From assembly GCA_003117195.1 (NCBI GenBank), contig BDSI01000026.1, positions 924,397 to 988,396 of the forward strand: a stretch of 64,000 bases of DNA, given 5' to 3'. The DNA comes from Eudorina sp. 2006-703-Eu-15 (Eukaryota > Chlorophyta > Chlorophyceae > Chlamydomonadales > Volvocaceae). Positions 12,001 through 21,804 of this stretch are shown here, in pieces (positions within the stretch are counted from its first letter, which is position 1; each line of letters begins with the position of its first letter). A program made the position numbers and the translations under genes. The notes below the pieces were generated by a model that was given only the letters and a program-made list of their open reading frames with translations, made no database searches and was not told the DNA's origin.

Positions 12001-15000
12001 CTCCTCCGCCAGCCTCCTCCCCACCTCCGACCTCACCGCCACCGCTGCCACCGTCGCCACCACCGCCCGGACCCCGTCCCCCAATCCGGCCGCCAACGTC
12101 ACCGGAGCCGGCTCCCCCACAGCCGCCATCGCCGGCCCGACCACTTCAGCCTCCCAAGGCAAGCAAGCAGCCGCAGCCCCCGCCCAGCCCGCAGCCGCCA
12201 CCGCCCTTCCCACCGCCGCCGTCGGAAGTTCTCGTGGGCAACGTCATGATATCGTACACCCCGGTTGCCTGCGCGCCCACGTCGGACGTCGACACCACCT
12301 TCGACACCTTAATTGATACTCGCCCACCCGACCTCTTCGACAAAGTGCGATCACTGACATTCTACCATTTTGGCGCTGTGAGTACGGAAACGGATGTCGT
12401 GCTGGCGGGCGTTGTTGTGGGGCTGGCATCCTCCCAGAAACCGCAGCGGACAACGACCTTCAACATCGGAGGTACCTTCTTCGACCCCGACATCCCGCAA
12501 TTTTCTTCCGAGGAAGTCGACCTGACGGGCAGGCAGCTGACTTCAATGACCGTCTGCTGCAACTCCGCTAATGAGTTCGCGGGCATGGGATTCACGTTTG
12601 CGGATGGCGGCTCGCTCCAAACCCTGGGCTGCTCCATCCCTAGCGCCCGGCGCCGTCAGATGCTGTCCAGTACGACAGAGACGTCGACCCCCCTCCCGGC
12701 GGGCAGCGGTCTGGCGGGTCTGCGGGTCTCTGCGGGACCCTGGCTGGGCGCCGTCTCGTTGGGCGTCGCCGGACCGCCACGTAGGTTGGGGTGTGGGGAT
12801 GGGTGGGTACATGTGCTTAGCGAGGAAGCCCCTATCCGGACCGGCCCGCCTGCCGTCATCTGTCGTGGATTGCGGATGACCCCTAGGTTACACTTTGACT
12901 GACAATGTGTATGAACTTGGAAGTGAAAGGCTTAGCTTGGGAATGGGATGTGGGTGGCAACGGCGGCGGTTGTCAATGGTGCGTTCAACCATGCGACCGT
13001 GTGCGTCAAGTACAGCAGGAAGCGTTTGATGTCAGGCCCTTCTCCGTTAACATTCCAGCAATGTACATGTGACTAAAGCAACATGTTGCCCGTTAACATT
13101 CCAGCAATGTACATGTGACTAAAGCAACAATGTGCGATCGATGTTCCCTTTCCCTTGCGCCAGCGCCGCCGCCGCCAATGGTGCCGCCGCCGTCGCCCGG
13201 GCCACCGCCGCCCCGGCCGCCGCCACCCTCGCCGCCGCCGGGTGCACGGCGACCGCCGCCGCCTTCCCCGCCGGCGCCGCCGTCGCCTCCGCCGCCCTCG
13301 CCGCCGGCGCCCTCGCCGCCGCCCCTCCCGCCCCTCCCGCCCTCGCCGCCGCCACCGCCGCCGCGCCGCCCCCCCCGGGCGCCGCCGCCGGTGGGCACCC
13401 CTGGGCTGCCGCCGCGCCCGCCCGCGCCGCCCCCCCCGCCGCCCCAAACCGTGCCCAGCGTCGAGAAACAGGTCCAGACCCTGCTCACTGTCGACGTGCC
13501 GCAAATCATCGCGGACGTCACCAACGTACTGCCCGTACTTAATTCGTACGCCGCCAGTTCCGTGATCGCCTGGGGCGGCGCCGTGCCAATCGCGGTCGGG
13601 CCTGGGCGTGATTCCGTCATCTTCACGTCAGTGTACGGCATGGGCCGTACGGCAGTCTTCGGCGCGCAGCGGATGGTCAGCGAGTGCTGCAAGCCGGTGC
13701 ATAAGGGCACCGGAAAGCGCCCTGCTCTTGACAATCTGATCCACAATATTGCTGTATGGGCGGCTGGCAACCAGGTGGGTGTGATTTACGGATGTACGGA
13801 TGGCGGCACGCCTCAAAGCTGTACGAAGTGCTAAGTGGTCAAAATCGCACATCCTATGTTCGGCAGCATTGCCGCTCAGCCGCCACGTTGCTGCAGGACG
13901 CTACGATGCCGTGTACGGCAGCGTGCCGGCATAGCGTACGGTGGTAGCGTACATGTGTAGTGCAGGGCAGCATGCAAACGTCTACAGCGCAAGCCGAGGG
14001 GCGCTGCTGCAGGGATTATGGCCGGCATCCCCACGAACCGGATGTGGACGTGTTTCTTGTGTGTCTTGCTAACGAAATGGACTGGGTGTCACAACTTCCC
14101 TGGCCCTTCACCTCGCTCCCTTCCCCTTTAACAAACCAGACCTACAGCAATGGCAAGAAGGCCACCCTGTGCGTCTCCGACCCCATGTTCAAGCAGCTGT
14201 CGAGGTGCGCGGCGGGAGGGGGCGAGGGGGGGCGCTTACGACGCGGGGCAGGGGGGCAGCAGCCGGGCAGGGTGGCCCCCGACCCCGTTCAGATCACTCG
14301 CCAGCGGCTCAGTGTCCCGTTGTGATGGGGCATGCAAGGAGCCAGGATCCGGAGCGCGCGTGTGTGTGTTGGTGTGTAGCAAAGCTGAACCCGAACCAAG
14401 TACGCACCATAACTAGGGGTGGCCCGGGGCATAAGAATTAGAAAATTAGAATGTTTACATCTATTGTATAATCCTAGTTTGAATTAAGAAGGCCTTTCTC
14501 AGACGTTAGACAAAACATTATAAATGTTCTAAACTTCTAATCAGGGCCCTGGTTCTAATATACGATAGGCAATCAAAAGGCTTCTGAAGCGTGGTTCCAT
14601 AAGGAATCTAATACATGTCCTACAGGTAATTTTACCAAGGCGTGGCGACGCCTCCAGTTCGAGAGCGACAGAACTGATGCTTTCAAAAAGGCCCGAACTA
14701 TAATAATACGTGGGGCAGCAAGCCAGTGACCGCAGCCGTTTATGCTCTAAATTTAAATCAGTCGCAGAATGCGGGAAAACTACCCTGGTGGTCCAGCTTC
14801 AGCGTTTGACTGGAGCTGTCGTAAGCAATATCTGCGGCCACCCGGCCAGGAGCTCAGCGCCACCAATCCATACATCACTAGGCCACAAACATCAGCAACA
14901 GACACAGCGACGTCGTGCCGCCAGGCACGAAGCACGGAGACGCGACGAGCAGAATAGGTGAAACTGGAGATGTTCATTGCAGTTTTTGTTCCGTTGGGCG

Positions 15001-17936
15001 ATAGAGCGGTGATAGGGCGTGGTACAGACACCGGTTGGGTGAACTTCGGTGAAATTTAATGGTAGCAGCCCCTGACTTTCTGGTATTAATTTACTGTCCT
15101 AACCTAAACGTATGAAATATCTAAGGAATTATTTTTTAATGTTTGGCACAACCCTAACCATAACCTTCACCATTACTGCGCCCGGGAAACTCCCATAGGC
15201 CGCCCGGTGTGTGTGGTTAGTCGGTGACTGTGTACTGCCGTAATCGATTGCAGTACATCCCGCACCCGAGTGTCGTACATCCCCCAGCCGTAATTTGTAG
15301 GTACGCAACCCATGTCGCCGTACTCGACTGTCGTACATGCCGTGTACATCGACTTCCGTCGTGTCGTACAGGTACCTGGCGAAGAGCGACTCCAACATAT
15401 TCTACACGGCCAAGGAGGCGGGGCTGCCCTCACTAGTGGTGCCCCTGGAGGCGTGGGTCAACGGCCTGTACCGCAAGTGTGACGTGTACGTGGTGGGCTC
15501 GTACGAACAGCTGTACGACGATCCGTACACACAGGACCTGATGGTGGACTACGTGGCAACGGGGAAGGCGCTCATCGCAGTGGGCCCTGACGTGATGCCG
15601 TCCGAGTTCTACGCGCCCAACCCACCCGCTCCTCCCTCTCCGCAAGAGGTCCTACGGCGTGGCCTCCAAACCGGCCAAGCTCATCTTCCGGAGGTGCAGG
15701 TGCCGGAGGTGCGGGGTCAGGATAAACAGCAGGCACAGGAGCAGCAGCAACAGCACGGCGACCACCACAGCCGCAGTGACCGGCTGCCTCACGAGCAAGG
15801 GCCGCTGGACACCCCGACCGCGGACGACTACACCGACCCGCAGGACGGTGGACAGGGCTGGTCAGTGCCCATGGCCGTGCTTCCCGGGACTAGCAGCAGC
15901 TCCGGCGGCTTGCAGCGGTGGAGTCTCATCGGCCGCAAGACGATTCGGAGGATCGCGGGGGCGGTGGCGCGGCGGTTGTTGCAGGTGGCCCCCACCAGTG
16001 TCGACTCCCTGCCGGTGCGTGGGCGCCGCAGCTGCACCATTTGGAGGGAGGGAGGGAGGGAGGGAGGGAGGGAGGGAGGGAGGTGCCCGTGCCACCCTTG
16101 CCAGCCACCGTAACGTAGTTTCGTTCAATCATACCGGATCGTTTGTTGAGTAGTCATCGGTGTCTAGGCAGTGCGCGCGATATGTCAAGGGCATGGCAGC
16201 GCCCTGGGAATGCCCGCATCGCTGCAAGCATGTATGCCTTCGTCATAACCCTCCGGCAGTGCCGCTGATCTTCGCAATAGGTACCCTAGGCTGCTGTAAT
16301 CCTTCACCCGCTCCGCTGGACCTTTGCCGTGCATTTGTCGTACATTTGTCGTACCGTAGATCAACAAGGTCATCCAGCGGATGCAGCTCTTGATCTCCAA
16401 CATCGTCTCCGACCCGGGGGGCTCGCTGCTGCTCGCGGGGGCAGCCACAGGCAACGCCATCATCGCCGCGCAGCAGTACGTCACCTTCCTGCGGAACCCC
16501 GCCACCATAACCCAAACCGACCTCGTCGACGTCGTTCGGACCGTGGACCAGGTGCGAAACACGCTCAAGGACAACTACCGCGCCACGCCCGGCACACAGC
16601 TGCTGTACGAGCTGCTGGACAACATTACGACACTGGAACGGCAGGGCTTCGGCCTCCCCCCGGTGTTGGCCTTCCCGCCGCCTCCGGTGGCTCGATTGCC
16701 GCCGCCGCCACCGTCACGGGACCCGCCGCCGCCGCCACCGCCGCCAGGTACGTCGGGACTGGGCTCCCATCTCGGGCTTCTGAATGGACTGGGCCTCTCG
16801 CTCCTGGCAGCGGGCAGCAACTCGTCCCAATAAAACGGCAACCACGTTGCGGTTGACGGCCTGGATTTTAGATTGAATCATGTTGGAACGTTGGATCTTC
16901 TTTATGATATTACAATTGGCCCCGCGGGTCATCGGTGACAGCCGCAACCGCTGCAACCCGCCTTACCCCTTCCCTAGCACTGCCAAACGAATCCATCCGC
17001 GCCACCGTGGCGCACCGGATAGGCTCCACCCCGGCTGCGTTTCCGTCCTCCGTCCCCTCATCTCGCCTACCCCCTGTGTTTAGAAAAGGAACCCGCCCCC
17101 TGTGTGTGTGTGCTCTTCCGGGCAGCGCTCCTGGCGAACGTTGTCAAGTACGTCGGCTGCTACTCGGACACCACCAACCGCACCGCCTTCCCCGTACCCC
17201 TCGTCACCGGCGCGCAAGAGTTCCGGGTCAACATAACGGTCAACTGGTGAGATACCGTAGCTGGCTGGGCCGTGAGATAGCGTGGGGTCACAACGGGCGG
17301 GGGCTCGGGTCTGGCGATACCGTACATTTGTCGTATGTGAATATCCAAGCTTGGATGGGAGCTAGCGGCTAGGCAGGGCCGGCCCGAAGCGTGCTTCGGG
17401 CGTTCAGGGCTCATTGAACGCCCGGCCCAGGGGAAAAATGCTTTCCGTGCTGCCCGCTGGTCTGCCAGGCGCCGGTCTCCTGCCACCCGTCCACTTGATC
17501 TGCCTGCGGCTACATGCCCAGCTGCGACCCCTCCTCGCTGCAACCACCCATCTCTCATCAACCCGTACAATAGATTCCGTTGGTCAGCGATTGATTGCTT
17601 GGTCGTCATAAGAGATAAGACCCCCTCCCCTAGCCTCCTTCAAGCCTCCATACTCATTCGCCTCCCGTCCCGCCCATCATCGTCACGGGCAACAATGCCG
17701 CCGGCTGCAGGTGCATGGACGTGGCCAAGGGCCCCCGAATCAATGCGACGGCGGGCTTCTTCATCTCCATGCAGCGCGGCTTCAGCTGCTGGGGCTCGTT
17801 CAGCCCGCCGCGCGCCGTGCTGAACGCCAAGCTGCCGGACGCCAGCTGCGCGCAGTGCCGGGCAGTGCCGGGGCAGCTGTGCGGCGCCGCGCAGCCGGCC
17901 GGCGGTGTGGCCGTCTACTGGATGTTCGCCGTGTGA
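9035..17936 (+). CDS. Gene B: large secreted multidomain protein (Pro-rich, jacalin-like, amidotransferase-like, WSC-like)
   Basis: The spliced model has 8 exons with matching phases and an open total of 4737 nt (about 1578 residues): 9035-9233, 10297-12780, 13164-13774, 14140-14204, 15372-16014, 16360-16747, 17126-17246, 17711-17936. Exon 1 holds a hydrophobic N-terminal segment (MLITVVLCTCLAGIVAA, residues about 43-59), a signal peptide or anchor. Residues about 285-710 are a Pro/Ser-Pro rod. About 713-860 is a beta domain with DLTGRQLTSMTVCC and [17 protein letters not shown], jacalin-like. A second Pro rod spans about 895-1000. About 1010-1230 resembles the amidotransferase-like fold of TCAF/M60-associated proteins ([43 protein letters not shown]). 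A Gln/His linker, a helical exon and a short Pro run follow. The C-terminal WSC-like domain has [18 protein letters not shown] and CWGSF. The role is inferred to be cell-wall/matrix glycan binding. Family names for the two central domains are tentative; the exon model is well supported by the same plan in gene C. Confidence 0.82.
9496..10080 (-). other. Antisense ORF inside intron 1 of gene B (doubtful)
   Basis: The ORF is 194 codons on the minus strand. Its second half reads like a soluble protein (IREIRLVSPKGHRGVDG, LTVPVQLNWVYSG) and it contains a hydrophobic VRVLAALMALASCAVT. Most of it (about 9600-10150) is absent from the homologous intron of gene C, and its C-terminal part lies in intron DNA that is not open in C. 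It could be a fragment of an inserted gene or chance in GC-rich DNA. Confidence 0.2.
11091..11729 (+). repeat. 63-bp coding minisatellite, 10 copies (gene B proline rod)
   Basis: Ten nearly identical 63-bp units encode a 21-residue motif containing [20 protein letters not shown]. The copies are so similar, including silent sites, that recent expansion or homogenisation is likely. Gene C carries an unrelated 192-bp unit at the same place. Confidence 0.92.
13045..13133 (+). repeat. 45-bp direct duplication in gene B intron 2
   Basis: CGTTAACATTCCAGCAATGT and its continuation ACATGTGACTAAAGCAACA occur twice back to back just before the acceptor at 13163. The duplication is absent from gene C. 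Confidence 0.85.
16040..16082 (+). repeat. (GGGA)n microsatellite
   Basis: About ten GGAG/GGGA units lie just inside intron 5 of gene B. A shorter run is at the same place in gene C (40868-40898). Confidence 0.9.
16915..17035 (-). repeat. Retroelement-like repeat in gene B intron 6
   Basis: GGGTCATCGGTGACAGC and then CGCCACCGTGGCGCACCGG with ATAGGCTCCAC match the block at 4190-4280 in gene A. The GTTACAG..GACCCC start is degraded here. Confidence 0.5.
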
Positions 17937-18658
17937 TGAGGTAACAAACGAAGGATCCGGATAGGTCTGGGGGATGGTCGGTCGTCAGGTATCCGGTGGG
18001 TCACTGGTCGGTGCGGATAGAGCCGGTGATGATGATCCGCCCAGTTGTCGGTTCGGACGATGCAAAACGCGCGCGTGATCCTACCTACCCCCGGCAGGAG
18101 GTAGAAGAGGGATGTGATGAGCCTGAGAAGCGCCACTGCCACCACCCGACCACCACCACCACCACAACAACAACAACCACAGGCGCCGTGGAAAGGTTGA
18201 AAGGCACCTGCGGCAGGGAGGCGCGTCCGCGCCATCTGCGGCGTATTGATGGTCGGAAGTGCACGAGGCCGACCGGGCGAGGCGCACATGCACCGCATTT
18301 GCGGGCACCATGTACGATCACGAGGCGAGTCGTACGATGGTGGGTCGTACGATGGCGGCCCACGCACGCCGCTGCGTGTGGCAACCCGCAGTTCGCAGTC
18401 CGTCGCGGGGTTGGACGAAGCCACTTATCCTCGTTTGGAATTTGTGCGTGGTGGCTAGGTCGATCGCGGATTCGGGTTTCGGAGCACAGCAGTTGCTTGC
18501 ACAACATCATAACATGCCCTGGATATCATCATCAGACATAATCGCGTTTTCGTGCCTACGCACTGACATCGTCGTTGGGCACATGATGCTGCGTCGCTGA
18601 ATTTGTCTGCTTACGGACTTGCGCAGCGTGCAAGGCACCTCTATGTATGGCGAACGCG

Positions 18659-18790
18659 CCTGGCGGGGCTGAGGCGTTTGCTGACATAGATATTGAAACA
18701 CACCTGGCGGGGCTGAGGCGTTTCCTGACATAGATATTGGATTATACCTCGCGGGGCTGAGGCGTCTCCTGTCATCGATATTGGAACGGA
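18659..18790 (+). repeat. 44-bp tandem repeat, 3 copies
   Basis: Three units contain CGGGGCTGAGGCGT, TGACATAGATATTGG and a variable end. The region after gene C keeps only one unit (about 43533-43560). Confidence 0.85.
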
Positions 18791-20487
18791 CCTGCGGCGA
18801 CGCAGGAGGTGAGGGCCTATATGTATTCACCTACCCGCATATACCCGGCTCGGTGGGCAGGTGGGGGTTACTATCATTTTTAATGTTACACCGGTGTCCG
18901 CTCAACCTGGCGTGTGATAAGGGGGCGCGCTCTGAGGTCTGCACCAGGCAGCAAGTGGACGGCGACGCATCCGCGGCCCCTTTCGCGCATCGTGCATATA
19001 TACGCATGCAGGCTGATGATAATGGTGAATATCAGCGGTTGACTTTGTAGGTTGTGACGCGCTGAAAAGGAATCACGTTGGAACGAGATGAACCCCGCGG
19101 GTCATCGGTCGCGGAGCCGCGTGCTGTTTACCACGGCCCTCGCGGCAGACTGCTGGGCGGGGCGAGCGGCGGAGCTCGGTCGCGCTACACTCGCTCCCGA
19201 TGATATGGCCCTGGCCGGCCTCCACCTGGAAGATTATTTCTTAGCGCCAACAAGAACAGAAACATTGTGCCGCGTGCGTCTGTGACCCCACTGTATGTGT
19301 TTGACATGGCTGGGTATTGCCGTATGTACATGTTGCGCTGGCTGGGGTAGGTTCGGGCCGCGAGGCTGGCTGGGGCCGGGAGCTTTGGGAGCCGATGCAA
19401 ACACGTGGTCAGTGGCCCTTGGTTGCCGGCGCTGGACCTATTTTGTGTGTTAGTTACGGGGATGTTGAAGTGCATGCATGTCCCGGCATGTCGGGTGCCA
19501 GGTCGTGTCGGTCGGTCGGTCGGGTCGCACGGAAATTCTGGCTCTGGGTGGGTCTGTGGAATGTGCACACGTGGATGGCGGACTGGCCGGCTCCTCCTAC
19601 CTGTCGTACATCTTCATCTGGTTTCGGGGCCATGCAGCATCCGCTGAGGAGCGAGGCCTGGACGGAGGTCTCCCGCCCCAGCTTCGGTGGCACGGTGGTT
19701 TGGCGCCTCGTCGGCCCTTGGTCTAGAATTGAGAGGTTGAGCGGGCTCCATTCATGACCATCATGCACCTCATGTCAGTGCGTGCGTTCACTTGCATGCG
19801 ACTACTGACCATATTGGTGTACGTGTACGTACGTGCAACGAAGCCTTCAAGATCGGCACCGCCCTGCCTGTCGCCTGTTACAAGTAATCTAGCGGTGTAC
19901 GGTACGGCGCGCATGCGCGCGCCGTACCTACACATGTCCTGTTGTACGACATACTGCAAGGGGCCGACAGGGCACGTGTCTGTACGGCGTCGCCTTAATT
20001 GTACCTTATTACATGTGGTGAGCTAGTGTTAACTTGACTTCGGAGCGTTGAGTGTGGGAGGTTTCGGGATACTTACCGTACTTGGATGTTGGCTCGTAGG
20101 CTTTAGTACGTCTTCCTTGCTCGTTTGTGTTCAACGTGACTACCGTTGTTGTTTGGAAAGCAGTTGGAGCAGTTGGGCACATGGCGACATGGGAGGGGAT
20201 GAAGGGATGAGTGGTTGATGTGTTTCCTATTTCCAGCCCTGCCGCCCTCTAACCGTCTCCATCTAGATAGCGAACAGGCCGTGGCAAACGGTTACAGTGC
20301 ATGCCGTACACGATCCGACCTTCCTTCACAGATGACGAGCCGTGAAGGTCTCTGCGAACGGCGATGGGCACCCGTGGCCGTGCGTGTCTATTTATGTCGC
20401 GCATGGACCAAGCACCCATGTATCCGGATTCATAGAGTCGCTGAAAGTGAGGAGAAGCGCGGGCGGGCGGTCAGACAGTAGTAGTAA

Positions 20488-20535
20488 CCGTTACAAGGTG
20501 GACCCTGACTTAGTCCCGACCGGGCGTTCCAACTA
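20488..20535 (-). repeat. Dispersed tail-like repeat, inverted copy
   Basis: GTAACCGTTACAAGGTGGACC and then GTCCCGACCGGGCG is the inverted form of the repeat at 885-950 and 29850-29910. Confidence 0.5.
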
Positions 20536-20998
20536 ACAGGCCCAGAGAGCTCGTAGGCGCCTCATCTCATCAACCCCTACCACGGACTGCGCATCCATCC
20601 TACCTCCATGACCGTGTCAGCCTTTATTTTTCATGTTACAGTGGACCCCGCCTGTTGCGCGGCCCAGTGACCACTTGGGCCGCTCAACTTCACGGCGGGG
20701 AAGGTGGGTAGGTACCAGTAGGTCGGGCGATTTTATTATTCGTGAAATTTCGCTTGTATGATATCTATCATCAGCGGGCATCAGCATAATCAGCAGGAGT
20801 TGGCAATCGAACGGTGCAATCAAAATCAGCGTGTATCAGCTTCCGGTATGAGGCAGCTCCTATGAGGGCTTGTTCTTGGCTCTGGGTGAGCCTTGCAGGT
20901 CCAGACCAAGAGGGATGAGTGTGACGCCTGCATCCGCACTGATCCGCACCGACCCGGCATGACCAGGCGTGACAAACAGGGACAGCCAGCTGCCAATG

Positions 20999-21803
20999 CG
21001 AGAAACCCCCTAGCCGCTTAGGGGTGCTAGGGCTAGCGGCTAGGGCCTAGCCGCTAGGGTGGCGCTGGGCTGGCACGCTAGCCGGCTAAGCTGCTATTAT
21101 CGGCCCTACCTGCTAGCCTCGCTTGATACCCTATCGGCTAGGCTATCAGCTAGGCTAGCGGCTAGGCTACGTATTTGATAGCCTATCAGCTAGGCCTAGC
21201 CAATCAGGGTGGCTATCTGAAGATAAAAATATATATTCGGCCGAAATTTTGGGTAATTGTTACTTTCTCCTCTTGAGAAAAGTACGAATAAGGTACATCT
21301 GTGCCCTAGCTGGGTCATGACTTCTGCCCATTGACAGATATTCGGGCGGTCAAATTGTTAGTCCGAATCTTCCAGTCTGGGTCGAATCCCACAAGGTGAA
21401 GTCTAAATCAAAGGTTTCGGTGCGCAAATCGCTCCGTTGTAGCTGGTCATCACACCCGTTACTGTACCCGGGGGTACAGGTCTCTGAAGATACTACGTGC
21501 AGTTTCCGGCCGGGAATATCTCTCCATAGATAGACTTTCAGCGTTTCGAAGCCAGGTGTATCTCTGGCCGTAGATACTCCAAAAAAAAGATAGCCATCCT
21601 GTAGCCAATAGGCTATCTCGCTGATAGCGTATTGGCTAGGCCTAGCCAGCTACGCTGGCCAGGCTAGCGGCTAGGGCTAGCGGCTAGGCTAGCCGGATAG
21701 ACTATCGGGCCTTAGCCGGGCAAGCAGGCGTCCGGCCCCTAGCCGCGCCTGCTGCTAGCTAGCCGATAGGCCCCGCTAGCCTAATGGCTAGGGGGTTTCT
21801 TGC
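20999..21803. mobile_element. Palindrome-rich CTAGCC foldback-like element (disrupted by a MITE)
   Basis: The termini AGAAACCCCCTAGCC (21001-21015) and GGCTAGGGGGTTTCT (21786-21800) are perfect inverted repeats. Between them both arms are dense in CTAGCC/GGCTAG, GCTAGCGGCTAG and TATCGGCTAG units, able to fold extensively. A 397-bp hAT-like MITE is inserted at a TAGCCAAT site, leaving about 400 bp of original element. No ORF is present. A 3-bp TGC at both ends might be the target duplication, but this is uncertain. The class is unknown. Confidence 0.6.
21205..21601. mobile_element. hAT-like MITE, 397 bp, nested, with 8-bp target duplication
   Basis: The terminal repeats are CAGGGTGGCTATCTGAAGAT at the left and AAGATAGCCATCCTG at the right. 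TAGCCAAT is repeated exactly on both sides (21197-21204 and 21602-21609), an 8-bp duplication typical of hAT transposition. Both ends share subterminal sequence with the 236-bp copies (ATATATATTCGGCCGAAA, GTATCTCTGGCCGTAGATACTC). The middle is different and longer. No coding capacity. Confidence 0.85.
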
Positions 21804-21804
21804 C

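Larger units (their letters stand above)
17937..20600. other. Downstream flank of gene B, duplicated after gene C
   Basis: No gene could be built here. Several islands recur in the same order downstream of gene C: TTACGGACTTGCGCAGCG (18611 and 43476), CGGCGACGCAGGA (18793 and 43600), a GCATCnGCnGAGGAG..GCCTGGA block followed by TCCCGCCCCAGC (19638 and 46614), TGTTACAAG-ended blocks (19878 and 46853), and CACCCATGTA-CCGGAT (20418 and 47217). Some islands look exonic (for example EAFKIGTALPVACYK read near 19840). A small gene may once have followed each wall gene, but neither copy has an intact exon chain. Confidence 0.4.

Noticed and set aside
13115..13834. Separate pherophorin gene starting at 13115
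   Set aside because: The segment begins at an acceptor (13163) whose phase matches the donor at 12781, and the same join exists in gene C, so it is an internal exon. The canonical pherophorin cysteine domain was not seen.
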